Assembly: GCA_022494885.1 (NCBI GenBank)
Contig: JAGVSM010000917.1
Location: 1 to 64,000, forward strand
From: Micrasema longulum
Lineage: Eukaryota; Arthropoda; Insecta; Trichoptera; Brachycentridae
Direction: 5' to 3'
DNA: 64,000 nucleotides
Below are positions 12,081 through 23,749 of the stretch, piece after piece. The position numbers and the translations under genes are program-made. The notes under the pieces are model-generated. The model had not been told where the DNA came from and made no database searches. It was given only the letters and a program-made list of their open reading frames with translations. The first letter of the stretch is position 1. Every line of letters starts with the position of its first letter.

Positions 12081-12649
12081 TGTTTCCAATTCAAAAATAA
12101 ATTATATCTAGAACAACGTTTAACAGTTTTATTACATTTCCAAATAAATAACAATGTAATGTTTTTTGCTGTTCTAATTAATATTACATAAAAACAATAA
12201 ACAAATATTTAAAAACTTTAATTTTACCGCAAAAGAACATTTTAAGTGACAAAATAGTAAAAAAGTCTGAATTCGCAAACCATATCTTACAAAATTTTGA
12301 TTATTTCAATGAAGACGCTGAATTCAAAATTCTTAATTTTTAAAATAAAAAATTAAAATCAGACAACTTGGAAATCTGAGAAATTAGAAAAGAGATTCAT
12401 AATTGGAAAAAAAATATGAATAAAGAAATAAACAATATTTAGAGCGTACCTATCTCACTTAACACTTTAAATCTCTAGAAAAACATCATATAAAAAAACT
12501 TAATTTATTAGCTCCATATATATGATCAATGTGATATTTTGTAATCACTGTTAAAATAAAATAGAATGGAATTTATAATTTTATTATATCTTGATAAATA
12601 AGCTTGTGTAGCTTTAAAACCGGTTGGTAGAAAAAAAGTCATTTAAAGT
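12081..12649. other. No gene recognised
   Basis: Very AT-rich, without motif, repeat partner or credible ORF. Confidence 0.6.
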
Positions 12650-12850
12650 ACAATATTTGAGTTTGTCCAAATGTTCGTAGACAAAAGACTGGATTTCACC
12701 CCCTCGGGAGTCATTAAGATTGACAAATTACAACAGAGATGGAGAATACCTTAAATAAGAGAATATGGAAGTCTAGGCATTTACAGGGCTTATGACCTGT
12801 CATTGGCTGGTTTTAGTGGCCACTTTACACACTGCGTAAGTATACCCACG
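12650..12850 (+). mobile_element. Foldback family D, copy
   Basis: Starts with the terminal sequence caatatttgagtttgtccaa and ..gactggatttcaccccctcgg, then continues gtctaggcatttacagggct / tatgacctgtcattggctgg / tggccactttacacactg. The right half is missing. Coding potential is absent. Confidence 0.75.
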
Positions 12851-13802
12851 ATATTATTTATTTAGTTTGTTTAGTCGTACGCGACTACCTACGGGTAATA
12901 TAACTGAAATAAGTTACAACTTTTATTTTAATGATTTCTTTGGAATGATTTGGTATTTGGCCATAAGCCCACCAATGCACTAATATAAATGTTCAAAAGA
13001 TTGGGAAAAAAAAATAACGGTGGCGCCTGAAGCGTAGAATAATTATCAGAATGCGCGGAATTTAGTGTACTAATGCAGCGCTTTATGCACCACTGGGTGC
13101 ATATGGGAAAATTATTAGTATTATGATGCCGATATGTGTTTTTCTAATGTAATATTGATTTATTTCTTTTGTTTTTAAGTTTTTAGGTTTTTATCCCCCC
13201 GCTGTATCCGGCAAATCTGTAACATAATCATCACAGCATTTTTGAGTAATTTACTTACAGTAACTTACAAAAAAAAAACAATAATAATATTTACAGTATT
13301 CACTTTGAGGTTAATTTTTATTTTTTTAATGTGAGTAAATAATTTTATACACGGTTTTTCAAGTCCGAACCGCGAACCTTCAGAGAAATATTCCTTATGG
13401 TAAGCATTAAAAAAAATCTTAGAACAGTTTTTTTAAATTATTATTTTAAAAAAATATATATGTTGTAATCTCAAAATCCTTAATTTGTCGGACAAGCAGT
13501 CCCTCCACAAATCCCTGCCCATCTCCTACCCAGCCACTTCCCTTGTCCGCGTCTGGTGCGTATCGCTTCCTTGGTCAAATACGTTTTTATCGCAGTTTTT
13601 TATTGTCGGGGAAGGGTAGGGGTAGGGCTTTTGGGAAATGATGCTTGTTTAAGAAATTAATTTTTTACTTCATTTTAAAATTATTGAAACAAATATTTTT
13701 TTTAATTAGGTACTTTTTGGAAAAAAATTCAAAAGATTTTTTTAAAGCTTACCATAAGAAATTTTCTTCTGAAGCTTTGCGGTCTGGCCCTGAAAAACCA
13801 TG
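12851..13802. other. No gene; possible LINE tail at 12945-12990
   Basis: The words ggaatgatttggtatttggc and cataagcccaccaatgcac resemble a LINE 3'-end motif also seen at 56400-56450. 13490-13620 is C-rich then G-rich and holds nothing I recognise. Confidence 0.45.
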
Positions 13803-13905
13803 TTCAATACTTACCGACTTTTCTATGTCTAACGGTTTCATCAGGGCACTAATTACGCTAACATGCTAATCCTTCTATATACTTTCACTATGGCAGTCGA
13901 AATAC
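13803..13905 (-). repeat. Hammerhead-type Penelope end (type 1) lacking stem II
   Basis: The minus strand reads ..GTGCCCTGATGAAACCGTTA.. followed by gacatagaaaagtcggtaag. The flanks align with the 57608-57700 unit, but the first core box (CTGATGA) runs straight into the AAACC of the second, so the stem II hairpin has been lost. Predicted to be catalytically dead. Confidence 0.6.
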
Positions 13906-14437
13906 AACAAAAGAAAACTATCATGATTTACAAATTAATTTTTCTGCTCCAAGTAGAAGAACATAACATCACCAACCATTTTTTTGCCAATCTTTATATC
14001 AAATATTGGTTACCACTCACCCCTACCAAGAGTTCAACGGACGTTTAATCATTTATTCCAAGTAGATGGAGGGTTGGATATAATCGAGGAATTTAGTCAT
14101 TAAAGAATAAAATGTTAACGATCATTATGGGTAAATTAGTGCTTGTTGCCAACTTGACTATATTGCTATACTATGTATAAATACTTTGTCTTCTGTATTG
14201 AAAACATGTGGGCTTTATGCCTGTTTTCCCGATCATGCAGGAAAAAAAATATAGGGCACGTGCTATTAGTAGCTAACACTAAATTTAACTTTTTTTTTCT
14301 ATGTTTGATTTTATGGAAGAAAAAGCTGAAAAGGGTGGAGGGGGGGAGATAAAGAAATAAATTCACTAGGTAACTATTTAAATTTACTAGGTATTTTCAT
14401 TTTTGATATTTTTAAATTAATTTATTTGTTCATACAT
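13906..14437. other. No gene recognised
   Basis: AT-rich stretch. The short ORFs at 13863-14048 and 14166-14366 show no family signature. Confidence 0.55.
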
Positions 14438-15312
14438 TTTACCATATGCAAGTCTACCGATGAATAAAATGACTCGCCTACAGGCTGTTTTAAAGGCCGC
14501 AGCTAGACTTATTTTTGGAATCTCTAAATTCAGTCATATCACTCCACTACTTCGGGAATTGCACTGACTACGTTTTCCACAGAGGCTGGAATGCAAACTC
14601 TGTTGGCTTATGTATAAGTCACTGCACAACTCTGCTTCAGAATATCTAAGGGAACTCTGCATTCCAGATGAACTAGCTGACAGACGTCTTACGCTTAGAT
14701 CAGCTACATCTACGTCGAAAGGAAAAGTTATTATACCTCTACGCAAACTGCGCACTAAATTCGGCGAACGTGCATTTGCGGTCGCAGGCCCTACTGCAGG
14801 GGTGCTCAAACTTGAACTGCTGGCGATCTACCTCAATATTTTTAGACTACTTACGATCGACTTGAGAGGCTGCAAGTATGTGTGATGCAGGGTTGTCGTA
14901 CATACACGATACACCCTACCTACCTAGGTAGGGTGTACCGTAGCATATATAGATATTAGCTTTCCGCACGGTTGATCGCGATCGACTGGTCGATCGCGAT
15001 CGACCGTTTGAGCACCCCTGCCCTACTGCATAGAATGCTCTCCCAGCAGAAATCCGAAACTGTGAGAGTGAAGTGATGTTTTGGAAGAAACTTAAAACCC
15101 ACTTGTTCTCTAAATCATTTGAATAAATTCTTAGCATGTGGTGGAAAAGTAGTATGAAAAAGAACATTATTTTTCTTAAATTAAAAAGTTAAAGTTAAAA
15201 TTAAATTTATGTCTTAATTTAATCACTTTGCAAAGCGCTCTTGAGGTATTTTATTACGAAAATGGCGCTATATAAGTTATCCATAATAATAATTATTATT
15301 ATTAATAATATT
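14438..15312 (+). mobile_element. CR1/L2-like LINE, 5'-truncated, interrupted by a MITE
   Basis: The C-terminal region of ORF2 is readable: MNKMTRLQAVLKAAARLIFG, then HITPLLREL, then YKSLHNSASEYLRELCIPDE, and after the insertion NALPAEIRNCESEVMFWKKL and KTHLFSKSFE followed by TAA at 15124-15126. This is the C-terminal RT extension typical of CR1/L2-type LINEs. The 3' UTR ends gaaaatggcgctatataagt followed by an (ATT)n tail. The Trp codons expected after ELH and before NALP are stops (TGA, TAG) and the 5' part is missing, so it is dead. A 224-bp element sits inside at 14797-15020. Confidence 0.85.
14797..15020. mobile_element. hAT-type MITE, 224 bp
   Basis: The ends are CAGGGGTGCTCAAAC and its exact reverse complement GTTTGAGCACCCCTG. 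The element is flanked by a perfect 8-bp duplication, ccctactg (14789-14796 and 15021-15028). An 8-bp TSD with CAGGGGTG termini is characteristic of hAT elements. No transposase is encoded, so it moved in trans. The interior carries a hairpin around 14908-14934 (acaccctacct / aggtagggtgt) and a palindromic GATCGCGATCGAC repeat at about 14972-15006. The host LINE makes it younger than that LINE copy. Confidence 0.93.
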
Positions 15313-16489
15313 ATATTTTCTTACCAAAAACTTTGCCCGGGTTACACGAGTACAAAACCAATTTCTAGCTAGGTAAACACATGTTTATATAATAATGATG
15401 TATGATGTAATAATGATGTTGTACTAATGCACGTTAGCTACTAACAGCACGTGTCCTATCAGCATGTTGGTTTTATATTTTGACCAAATACTATTATTGT
15501 GAAGGTTAATTGTGAGATTTGCATTGCAGTGCAATAAGTGTCCTGCCAAAACCGGTTTTGTAAAATAATTTAATTAAAAAAACAGAATTTTTATTTATGA
15601 TGCATGAAGCAGACTTTTTTTGTCTTAGAAATAGTATTTAACTAAAAAAATATTGCTATGAAACAGGTGAATGTTTTCCAAACTCTATTAATATTTACAA
15701 ACATTTGATTTCTACTTTCATTTTACATGCGAAGGATTTATATTTCTTAAAACGTATTACATATTCAAGAAGCCATATGTTAAGCCTTTCCCGGCGTTCT
15801 TTTAAAAAGCTTTACCAAGTACGTTTTAAGTCTTGAATTTATTTCAAATAATGTATTCGGTTTTATTATATTTTTTCATAGCTTAACATTAAAATATGTT
15901 TATTAGTACAGTTAACAAGCAAAGCCGATTCATTTGAAAAAAAATTCAATGTCCGAGCGAAACAAGAATACTGTTTTCTGTTAAAATATTGGTCTAATAC
16001 ACCTTTTTTTATAAACCAAGAACCTGGACGTGTGTTTTCTACTGGTTACTCTTGGGTAAAAATTCATAAAAATAAATTCATCTGCTTATTAGCCTAATAT
16101 GCGTGAGGCCCGTGGTTTGATTATAGTAAAGGTTCAAGTGAAAAATCTAAGGAAACTTTCCTTAATTCGTGATTTAAATCGACATACGGTAGAAACATCT
16201 TCGACTGTGGATTGGTGATTTTACAGTCGATCTGCATAGCCAATATATGAGTTATAGAAGGAAAAATTGTTGATGGGAATTAAGACGTTGCTTTGATAAA
16301 CCACAAACTGATAAGCGTTAAAATTTCTCACGGATATATGGGAGAATAAGGGCTTTGAAGAACAGTGAACAGAAGTGAGAGGGTGTAATTGAATCAATCT
16401 TTTATTTCTAGCCATTTTGTGTGCAAAGATAATCAGATATAAAGTCATATTCTTTTAACTAATGCATATATTTTGGGCCGCGATTATAA
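15313..16489. other. No gene recognised
   Basis: AT-rich intergenic DNA; no motif, repeat partner or credible ORF was found on either strand. Confidence 0.6.
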
Positions 16490-17460
16490 AGCCTATTTTC
16501 ATCGGTACATATCGAGACGGTATACTTAACTTCTGTACTACTCGGTATATTCTACCAACTTTTCATCTCAAAATCATTTGATCGAATCCAACCAATGAAT
16601 GACCCTGAAAATTAAGTCCTCGTTCCTCACTTGATTAATATTAAAAATAGTTCTCTATTATATTTTAAAAAGGCTTCTGTGATCAAAGCATTTATAAACT
16701 CCAATGAATTCTAATTCAAGCATAAAATGCTCGCTTGAACATGATTTTTGACAATTACCAAGACAGTACGCTTTACTTTTGTCTCTATTTATCTACGGAG
16801 CTATCACAAAGCAAGCAGGGAGATAGCAAAACAGAAGGAAAAAATATAACAAATCAATTATTTTTTTATAGCGGCGTCATTTGTATGCCTAGATGCTGTC
16901 ATATTTTAATCAGGCAGTAGTATTATTATTTGTAATATGGACAACTTTTAAACAGCCATTTTCATAATATAATACCGCAAGGGCGCTTTACAAAGTGATT
17001 ATAATTAAATAAATTTTATTTTAATTTGTAATTAAAGAAAAACGATGTACTTTGTCATCACATGATAAGGATTTATTCAAATGATTTAGAGAACGAGTAG
17101 GTTTTAAGTTTTTCACAGTTTCGCACCTCTGCTGGCAGAGCATTCTATGCCGTAGGGTCTGCGTTCGCCGAATTTAGTGCACTGTTTGCGTAGTGGTATA
17201 ATAAATTTTCCTCTCGACGTAGATGTAGATGATCCAAACGTAAAACGTATGTCAGCTAGTTCATCTGGAATGCAGAGTTCCCTTAGATATTCTGGAGCAG
17301 AGTTGTACAGTGGCTTATACATAAGCCAACATAAGCCAACAGGGTTTGTATTCCACCCTCTGTGGGAAAAGTAGCCAGTGAGTAGAGTGATATGACTGAG
17401 ATTCATTATCTGTGCATCTTGATCATTATTTCCAAAACTGACAGTTATGTCAGAATTAAA
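16490..17460 (+). repeat. Dispersed repeat G, copy 1, split by a LINE
   Basis: Shares blocks with 43815-44520: atatcgagacggtata..aacttc, ccaatgaatgacc, aggcttctgtgat, gcttgaacatgatttt, ttatctacggagc. After the LINE at 16930-17408 the match resumes at about 17411 (gcatcttg..tttccaaaactgacag). It has no coding content that I can see, and its class is unknown. Confidence 0.65.
16930..17408 (-). mobile_element. CR1/L2-like LINE, 5'-truncated, inside repeat G
   Basis: The minus strand gives LCWLMYKPLYNSAPEYLREL, then CIPDELADIRFTFGSSTSTS and IIPLRKQCTKFGE, equivalent to the copy at 14438-15126. The 3' end (ttaaacagccattttcata in plus orientation) lies at about 16945. The reading is broken around the junction at 17155. 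It interrupts repeat G, whose second copy at 43815 lacks this insertion. Confidence 0.8.
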
Positions 17461-17615
17461 TTCCACTTGAAAATTTTCTTATGTCTCTTTCGTGTTTGAA
17501 ATAGGCTTTTTAGAAAAAAACTGGCCACCTCAAAACGATAAAAAATTAAATTATTTGTAATTATAGTAAATCTGCTCGGCGGAACAAAATATTTGTCACT
17601 TTTAATGAATAGATA

Positions 17616-17906
17616 CCTATAGCGTGAGGTACTAGACCCATCGGTACAAGCCGATGCACTTACCTCAAAACTCGTCGGTAGATCTTCGTAATCGCTCGGG
17701 ATAATGTATCTTCAACTTGAAGGTAAAATGAAGGTATGTCATTTCAGTGCGTAAATATGTGTACCGTGAGGTACGCTTCCCCTTGTTACATATCGATGTA
17801 CCTACCTAAAACTTTAAGGTGGGGGATCGGTAGCGCATTTTTGTAATCACTTGGGAGACTTTATCTTCAACTACACCGTCATGCTGAAGGTATGACGTCC
17901 TTATCT
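17616..17906. repeat. Diverged tandem duplication, two units of about 125-150 bp
   Basis: Unit 1 (17616-17740) and unit 2 (17757-17906) share in order: cgtgaggtac, cgatg.ac.tacct.aaac, ggta, cgtaatc/tgtaatc, tatcttcaact, and gaaggtatg. Identity is partial and spacing differs. No coding or transposon signature is visible. Confidence 0.65.
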
Positions 17907-17999
17907 TTCCATTCTAACCGCGGCCCTAGAGTAGTTCGAGTTTATCATATATCAAGTTAACAACTTAAATCAGTCGTCAAAACATTAGCGTAATCCCGA

Positions 18000-18115
18000 A
18001 AGGGTATTTATTTATTTATTTAACACTTTATATGCATATATAATATATATACATATAAGGGTGGGCATATTGCCTTAAGGCAATTTCTTCCTACCTACCC
18101 AAACCGTTCAGTTTG
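18000..18115 (-). mobile_element. Probable LINE 3' end
   Basis: Begins with TTTATTTATTTATTTAACAC, then has ggtgggcatattgccttaag and gcaatttcttcctacctacc. This layout (TTTA tail plus a short conserved word about 60 bp inside) resembles insect LINE 3' ends on the minus strand. Recognition is by general resemblance only. Confidence 0.5.
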
Positions 18116-19840
18116 AGAAAATTACAAACACATAGACATTAAGGTGGGCGATAAATTTTTTTCCGCATTTTTTAAATAAAAGGGGTCTAAAAATTTGCCT
18201 TTTGGATGACTCAGAATGCAAAAAATATTTGAAAAAATATTCGATACTACTTTTGGCCCTCAACCAGAGCTTGAAGTTTTCGAAAAAGTCGATTTTTCGG
18301 AGTAAACCGGCTGTCATTTCGTATTTAAGTAAGAAAATCAGACTAATTAAATGTTTTAATGTGTATTAAATCTTATTATATAAGCATCTAAGGGCGTGAG
18401 TTTTACTTTGTTTTGTAATAAATAGGTAGCATTGTTTTAATAGGCCATTGTTTTCGTCGATATTAGCCAAGCGCTCGACGGAATTAGTTCCGCGGAGTGT
18501 AAACTTTTTTTCCATTTCGGTAGATTTAAAGCGCGTTTGAATTTGTAATGTGATTAAGTTATTTCTTCCTTAACACAAAATAATTTTATCAATATAGATA
18601 ATTAACAAAATGTTCAGACAGTGATAAACTTCAAACCTCGGTTAAGGGCCAAAAGAGCTTTTTAGACCACTTTCATTTTGATGTCTAAAAAAATAAAAAA
18701 CCTCATACATCATCGGCCTACTCTAATGGACATATTGAATCTTACAATTTTATACAAAAAATAAAAACAAAGATTAACAAAAAAAAATACATAAAAAATT
18801 AACAGTATATTATGAAGAGTGCAGAGGGGATGAGAAGGAATAATGTAGTAATAATGCTTGTACGTGTGAGCATTTTTGGCACTAGAGTGTAAAAATGTTT
18901 ATACTTTTTAATGTAAAGGTAAACTGAAACATATTTTTAGACTTGACTCATTTGTTTGAGCTTAGATGTTCAACAGCACAGAAGCTCTAAGGATTGATCA
19001 ATCGAAGCCCGTAGGGCCAACGAATTGAAGTTCTCAGGGCCGATAACATGAAGCCTAAAAGGCAACATTTCCTAGCAGGTAGTATTCGGCGATCGTTAAT
19101 ATGGTATTTGCTATTTTCATTATATGTATGCATATTTGAATTATGTATTATTTATTTTTGTGATGGAGTATATATATTATTTAAAAGGACCATTGGTATT
19201 TATAAATTATTAAATCTACAAACCACAAAGAAACAGAATTCTAAAAAATATAAATATTTTTTTGAAAAATTTCTTCGCTCGCTGAAAACTTCGTAAATCG
19301 GATATAGAACATTGTTTTCTGATTCTTTTCTTTTCGACGACGCTGACGTCGGCGACAGCGCCGACTCCAGCGTCGCGCGCCGACGGTGACGTCGGCACTT
19401 GAACATGATAAATTTCCCGGTAACTCCGGGTTTAGCAGTCCATAGAAATTGTTTCCCGTGTCACAGATGTACTCGCCTGAGAACCGTGCCACGTGTTACA
19501 TCCGAAGGTGAAATATATTCCTCAGAAGAATATCGCTTTGTGAAATATTGAATCGTATTCTTACATTACTGCATTTCTGCCTTTGATGCAATCATGGTGC
19601 GCCGTCTGTCACAGAAAATGACAATCTGTCAAATCGAAATCAACGTTTATAGAGCGACGCTGGCGTTATGCAACTGAGTACGGTTAAGCATGAGAAAACT
19701 ATCGCAAGAAAAATGTTGAAAAAATATTTTAGTCTAAAAGAGGGGTTTATTCTGTGTCCGGGCGGATAAACAATACAGTTCTGAGTGTTAAAAAGAACCA
19801 GAACCCTGGCCTAGTTACGTCATCACCATCATCATCGTCA
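18116..19840. other. No gene; small GC island and a dispersed repeat
   Basis: 19335-19400 is a sharply GC-rich island with two TGACGTCGGC words and several CGTCGG/GCCGAC inversions. 19741-19810 repeats the block seen at 10983-11035. The rest is AT-rich and unrecognised. The overlapping minus-strand ORFs at 19200-19492 arise from the GC island. Confidence 0.5.
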
Positions 19841-19985
19841 TTTCTCTTTTCGAACCTAATTGTGCATAGGGCACTGAACTGGTACATCAACCGCAGCGTA
19901 TCTTGATAACTTTTTGCTACAAGAAGGTAAGATAGTCAGTCTTACGTTTCAAGTGCCAGTCTAGGGCCAGAATTACAATAAGAAA
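19841..19985 (-). mobile_element. SINE family C, 3' body
   Basis: Matches the family tail: tgtgcatagggcactgaac, gtacatcaaccgcagcgta, ggtaagatagtcagtcttac, caagtgccagtctaggg. An ATC-rich microsatellite (catcaccatcatcatcgtca) marks its 3' end on the minus strand. The head is absent. Confidence 0.7.
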
Positions 19986-20652
19986 TTATAATTTATCTTC
20001 AATTTTATTTATTTATTTTTATTTGGAAAAAAAACATCAGTTTTTACATATATTGTATACAGAAAATAAGAATATACATACATAAACGAAAATTGTAAAA
20101 ACAGTTCAAATAAAATTTTCACAGTGATGTAAGCTATTGATTAAGTACATTATCGGCATCAAAATAAAAGCAATTTAATTATCTACAAAGAAAAATGAAA
20201 TGAAAATGAAGGCAAAGTCACAAAATTCAATTTTATTTAAAGCAATTAAAAAGTATTACGAAATGGAAAAAAATATTTATGAAGAAAAAAAAATATCAAA
20301 ATTTTAAATAATGGTCAAGACATATGAGATAAACAATTTATAAATTAAATGTATTTGCAATGTTATTATTAGAACACACATAACAATATGTATGATATGT
20401 GTGCCCTACTTTAAGATTTAAATAAAATAAAATAAAATAAATTTTCTTTATGAAAAGCAGAATGTGCATGATTTTTTTTTTCTCCTTACATGAACATTTA
20501 TAGGTTACCGACAAAGATACTTTAAATGTTCGTGCAAATTTACTTAGTTTCGTGAACAAATATCGTTTTTTTCTTAATGGACAGTCGAAAATAACTCTGT
20601 TAACTCCTCGTTGTAATCAAAGCCCAGGGACTTTGAAAGATTATAATGTAAA
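19986..20652. other. No gene; possible LINE tail
   Basis: TTTATTTATTTATTTTTATT at about 20006 suggests a minus-strand retroelement tail. The remainder is AT-rich without motif. Confidence 0.45.
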
Positions 20653-20875
20653 AAAATATATCTTATGTCAACCATGTCGGGAATCTAACCCGAAACCTCT
20701 CGCAGGGTTGGCAAACGGGCTGACCACTACACTATAAGGCCTCGTTGTGTAGTGGTTGGCTCTTGGTTCGATTCCTGGCATGGTGGACATAAAATATTGA
20801 ATTGTAATGTAGTTCTATACTCCAATATTTCAATGATTCTAAACTCAGTCACCTTACCTTCTAAGTAACAAAAAT
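20653..20875. mobile_element. Head-to-head pair of family C SINEs
   Basis: A minus-strand tRNA-like head (about 20668-20740) meets a plus-strand head (20738 onward). Both read GGCCT..GTGTAGTGGT from the junction outward. The minus copy has a full A-to-B interval with B box GGGTTAGATTCCC, while the plus copy has lost about 28 bp between the boxes and keeps TTGGTTCGATTCCTGG. Only the plus copy has the family body (ggacataaaatattg to about 20875). Confidence 0.8.
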
Positions 20876-21589
20876 GATATAAATAAACAAATAACATTTT
20901 ATGATGGGAAATTATATAAAATATCTATTAAAATACTTATCTCAAAAACAATAATTTTGCAAAGAAACATGACTTGTAGGTGAATAGTGAAATATCACAT
21001 ACTACGAATCGCGATTAAAATATGTAAAGATTTAGAATAATCAATTGTATTTTAAACCAATATAAATATTGTGGAGAAATATTCTCTTTTTTATTTATTT
21101 TTTATTTTCTTTAATAAAAAGGATTCATTAAATCTTTTATAATTGTCAAAAAATAAATTAAAACAACAAAATATAAATCATTAAAATATAAATCAATAAT
21201 AAGTTAATTAAATCATACATAACTTGAAAAAATAAATTATTTAAAAATATTTCCCTAGAAAAACGCGACATTTTTGGTATTGATGATTGAGACGTAAAGA
21301 TTCGTGACAAAGTTCTATAAAAATTTAAACGGTCAAGAACAAAGTTCAAAATTAAAATAAATCGTGACGTATTAGGGGCATGGCCAATGCAATGACCGTT
21401 TTTGAGGGAATATAAAATTAAAGATTTAAAAAGGTTTTTTATGCTACTAATAATTTATTTTTACGGTATTTCATAGACTATTGTTACTTAAAAAAGGTTT
21501 TTTAAAAACGTGATATTTTCCTATCGTAATATTTAATAATAGCGAAATAACTAACACGTACTGACTATAATATATAATAACCAAATCTT
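20876..21589. other. No gene recognised
   Basis: AT-rich, no motif. The short minus ORF at 21158-21349 is not convincing. Confidence 0.55.
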
Positions 21590-22560
21590 TTCGGTGGTAA
21601 ATTTAATAAAATATCTCGGAGTGATTCTAGACAAAAAACTTAATTTTAACGAACACTTTGACTATATCATAAATAAATCTTTTAATCTCTCTCCTTGGTT
21701 TCATTAATTGAGCTACATTTGATTTTTATCAACCCTTTAAACACTTAATTGCCCTTTGGTTTGTTTTATGGTCTCCATCATATTATGTTACCCATATAAA
21801 CAAAGGCGCCGTGGCGCAGTTGGTATGACGGCCAACTGTGAATCTTGCATTGCGGGTTTGATTCCCGTTAGATGCAAGAAAAAAATCAAAGATTTTTTTT
21901 TTCTCAATTGGTTTGGGTGTTGTGGTGTAACTTTTATTACCTCCTTCCATATCCTTCTTATCCCCTCTGTTGGCAAGCCTCGAAATAAAAGTTTAGCGGG
22001 TTATTCCTTTTAAAAAAAACATGTCGAATCGGTTCATAAAAAAAATTCTTACAAACTAAGTATCACAAGAGACAATTATAATTACAATGACAAATTCCAA
22101 ATCGTCAATTTAATGCAAATATAATTTGCATCTTCAATATATTCAATGGTTTGTATGATGTCCCGACAATTCTCCAACAAAAACATCTTAATATCCCTTC
22201 ATGAACACTCATAAACAATGAAATTCTGTTCCCCGATCACGATAAGACTAACAACGGTTTCCAGGCACCTTTACCTAGAATGATCAAACTCGCAAATGAA
22301 AATCAGAATGTTATTATTTTGATTGTAAATGAAATAATTTCACAAATAAACTATAAAAATATAAATGGTACTCAATAAATGTCTAATCTATAATCAATCT
22401 GGATTTCATAATGTTTGTCCGATATACTTATTTGTATCTGTTTTTTTTTTTATTGTTGCGTTTCTAGTTTTGTTACTGTTTATAATTGCTTTTGTCATAA
22501 TTTATGTTTCAAATAGACTTTGTTGTGGCAATTTTTTTTCTATTGATAAATAAAATATGC
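21590..22560 (+). mobile_element. Jockey-like LINE, 5'-truncated, split by a SINE
   Basis: ORF2 C-terminal text is readable: IKYLGVILDKKLNFNEHFDY, then IINKSFN, and after the SINE VESVHKKFLQTKYH, a region like CIFNIFNGLYDVPTILQQ, then APLPRMIKLANENQN. This is the thumb and C-terminal extension of a jockey-type reverse transcriptase. Frame breaks and stops are present. The 3' end is A-rich at about 22545-22560. The SINE at 21803-22018 splits the reading between equivalent positions, so the LINE was there first. Confidence 0.75.
21803..22018 (+). mobile_element. tRNA-derived SINE, family B
   Basis: A perfect A box (TGGCGCAGTTGG, 21812-21823) and a good B box (GGGTTTGATTCCC, 21854-21866) are followed by a body unrelated to SINE families A, C and E. 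It ends with an A-rich tail at about 22010. It is inserted in a jockey-like LINE. The acceptor stem does not pair, so it is not a tRNA gene. Confidence 0.85.
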
Positions 22561-23749
22561 TAACAGAGTTTTATTAAACTTTTTACTTCCATCAAATTAA
22601 AGTTTCAGTTGGTTTCCTTATGCTTAATACTGTTTACTTGATTGTCAACTGTTATATCTGATCTAGGTTACTTACAAAAATGCACAATTGCAAAAACATT
22701 TTTTGTTTGCAATTTAACGAGTTAATGAGCTATAATTTTACAAAGTTGAAACAAAAATATTCACAATCTACCTAATTTATACCCAGTCTTAATATATTTA
22801 GTTGTAGAATAAAAAAATTATTTAAAAAAATGTATTTTCAAAACTTTCTAAAATTTCATTTCATTGGAAAGCCAACAGACATTTATAAATTTATAAGAAA
22901 CAATTGTATTTTAAATACATATTTTTAAGTCCAATAAGAGGCTTCCACATAATATTGTAATAGTAAATGTTTATTTTTTTTTTTTCTTTTAAAAATTGTT
23001 TTTATTGTTTTAATAAAACTTTTTAAAAATCAATTTCTATTCGGTGCATTTAATATTTACAAAATATCTCATTTGATTTTATTAAAATACACAAAAAAGA
23101 TTTTAATAAAAATCATCAACACTCTCCTAAAAAAAAATTGTTTTGTCTGTTTTTGACATTTGACGTTTTCAAAACGAGGTATTCAATTGCTCACGAATCA
23201 ACCGTGTCTTTTTACAGTACATAAAGCCAATTTTTAGCTTTTTTATTATAATTGTACTCAAACTTTTCTTAATATACGCAAAAAGTTTAATATTATTACC
23301 TGAACAAAAAAATAGTAATGTTTTCATACGAACATAACGTTTATTTTTGGGTTTAATGAAAATGTGTTAAATATAATTTTTTTATAATTCATTAATATTT
23401 GAGAAATATCTGTGAAACAAATCAACGACGATGCTTGATAAATTAAAAAAATATATCTCTGAATTTTATTATTAATAATGTTATTGAAATTATATCGAAA
23501 CAAATGCGTTTGTGTGTAATTCTGAAGTAAAGTAAAGTATTATCATTTTCTGTTATGGCAAAATAAATTATTTATTATTACAACTATTTTGTTTTTCTAT
23601 AACGCTAGTTGAAAATTGGTTTTTCTTCTTATATTCTTCAGAAGATATGAAATTTATTTCCTTGGTATTTCTGTAGCTCCTCACAATTATTTTTATCTGC
23701 AGTTAATTCAATGAATCAACGATTGATTAGCCCTTCTGTAGGCTTCAAT
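22561..23749. other. No gene recognised
   Basis: Extremely AT-rich, with no motif or ORF of interest. Contains simple T and A runs. Confidence 0.6.

Noticed and set aside
14534..14809. 91-codon minus ORF
   Set aside because: Antisense shadow of the CR1-like LINE reading on the plus strand.
19241..19492. Minus-strand Arg/Ser-rich ORFs
   Set aside because: Three overlapping frames arise from one 65-bp GC island; no start context or family signature.
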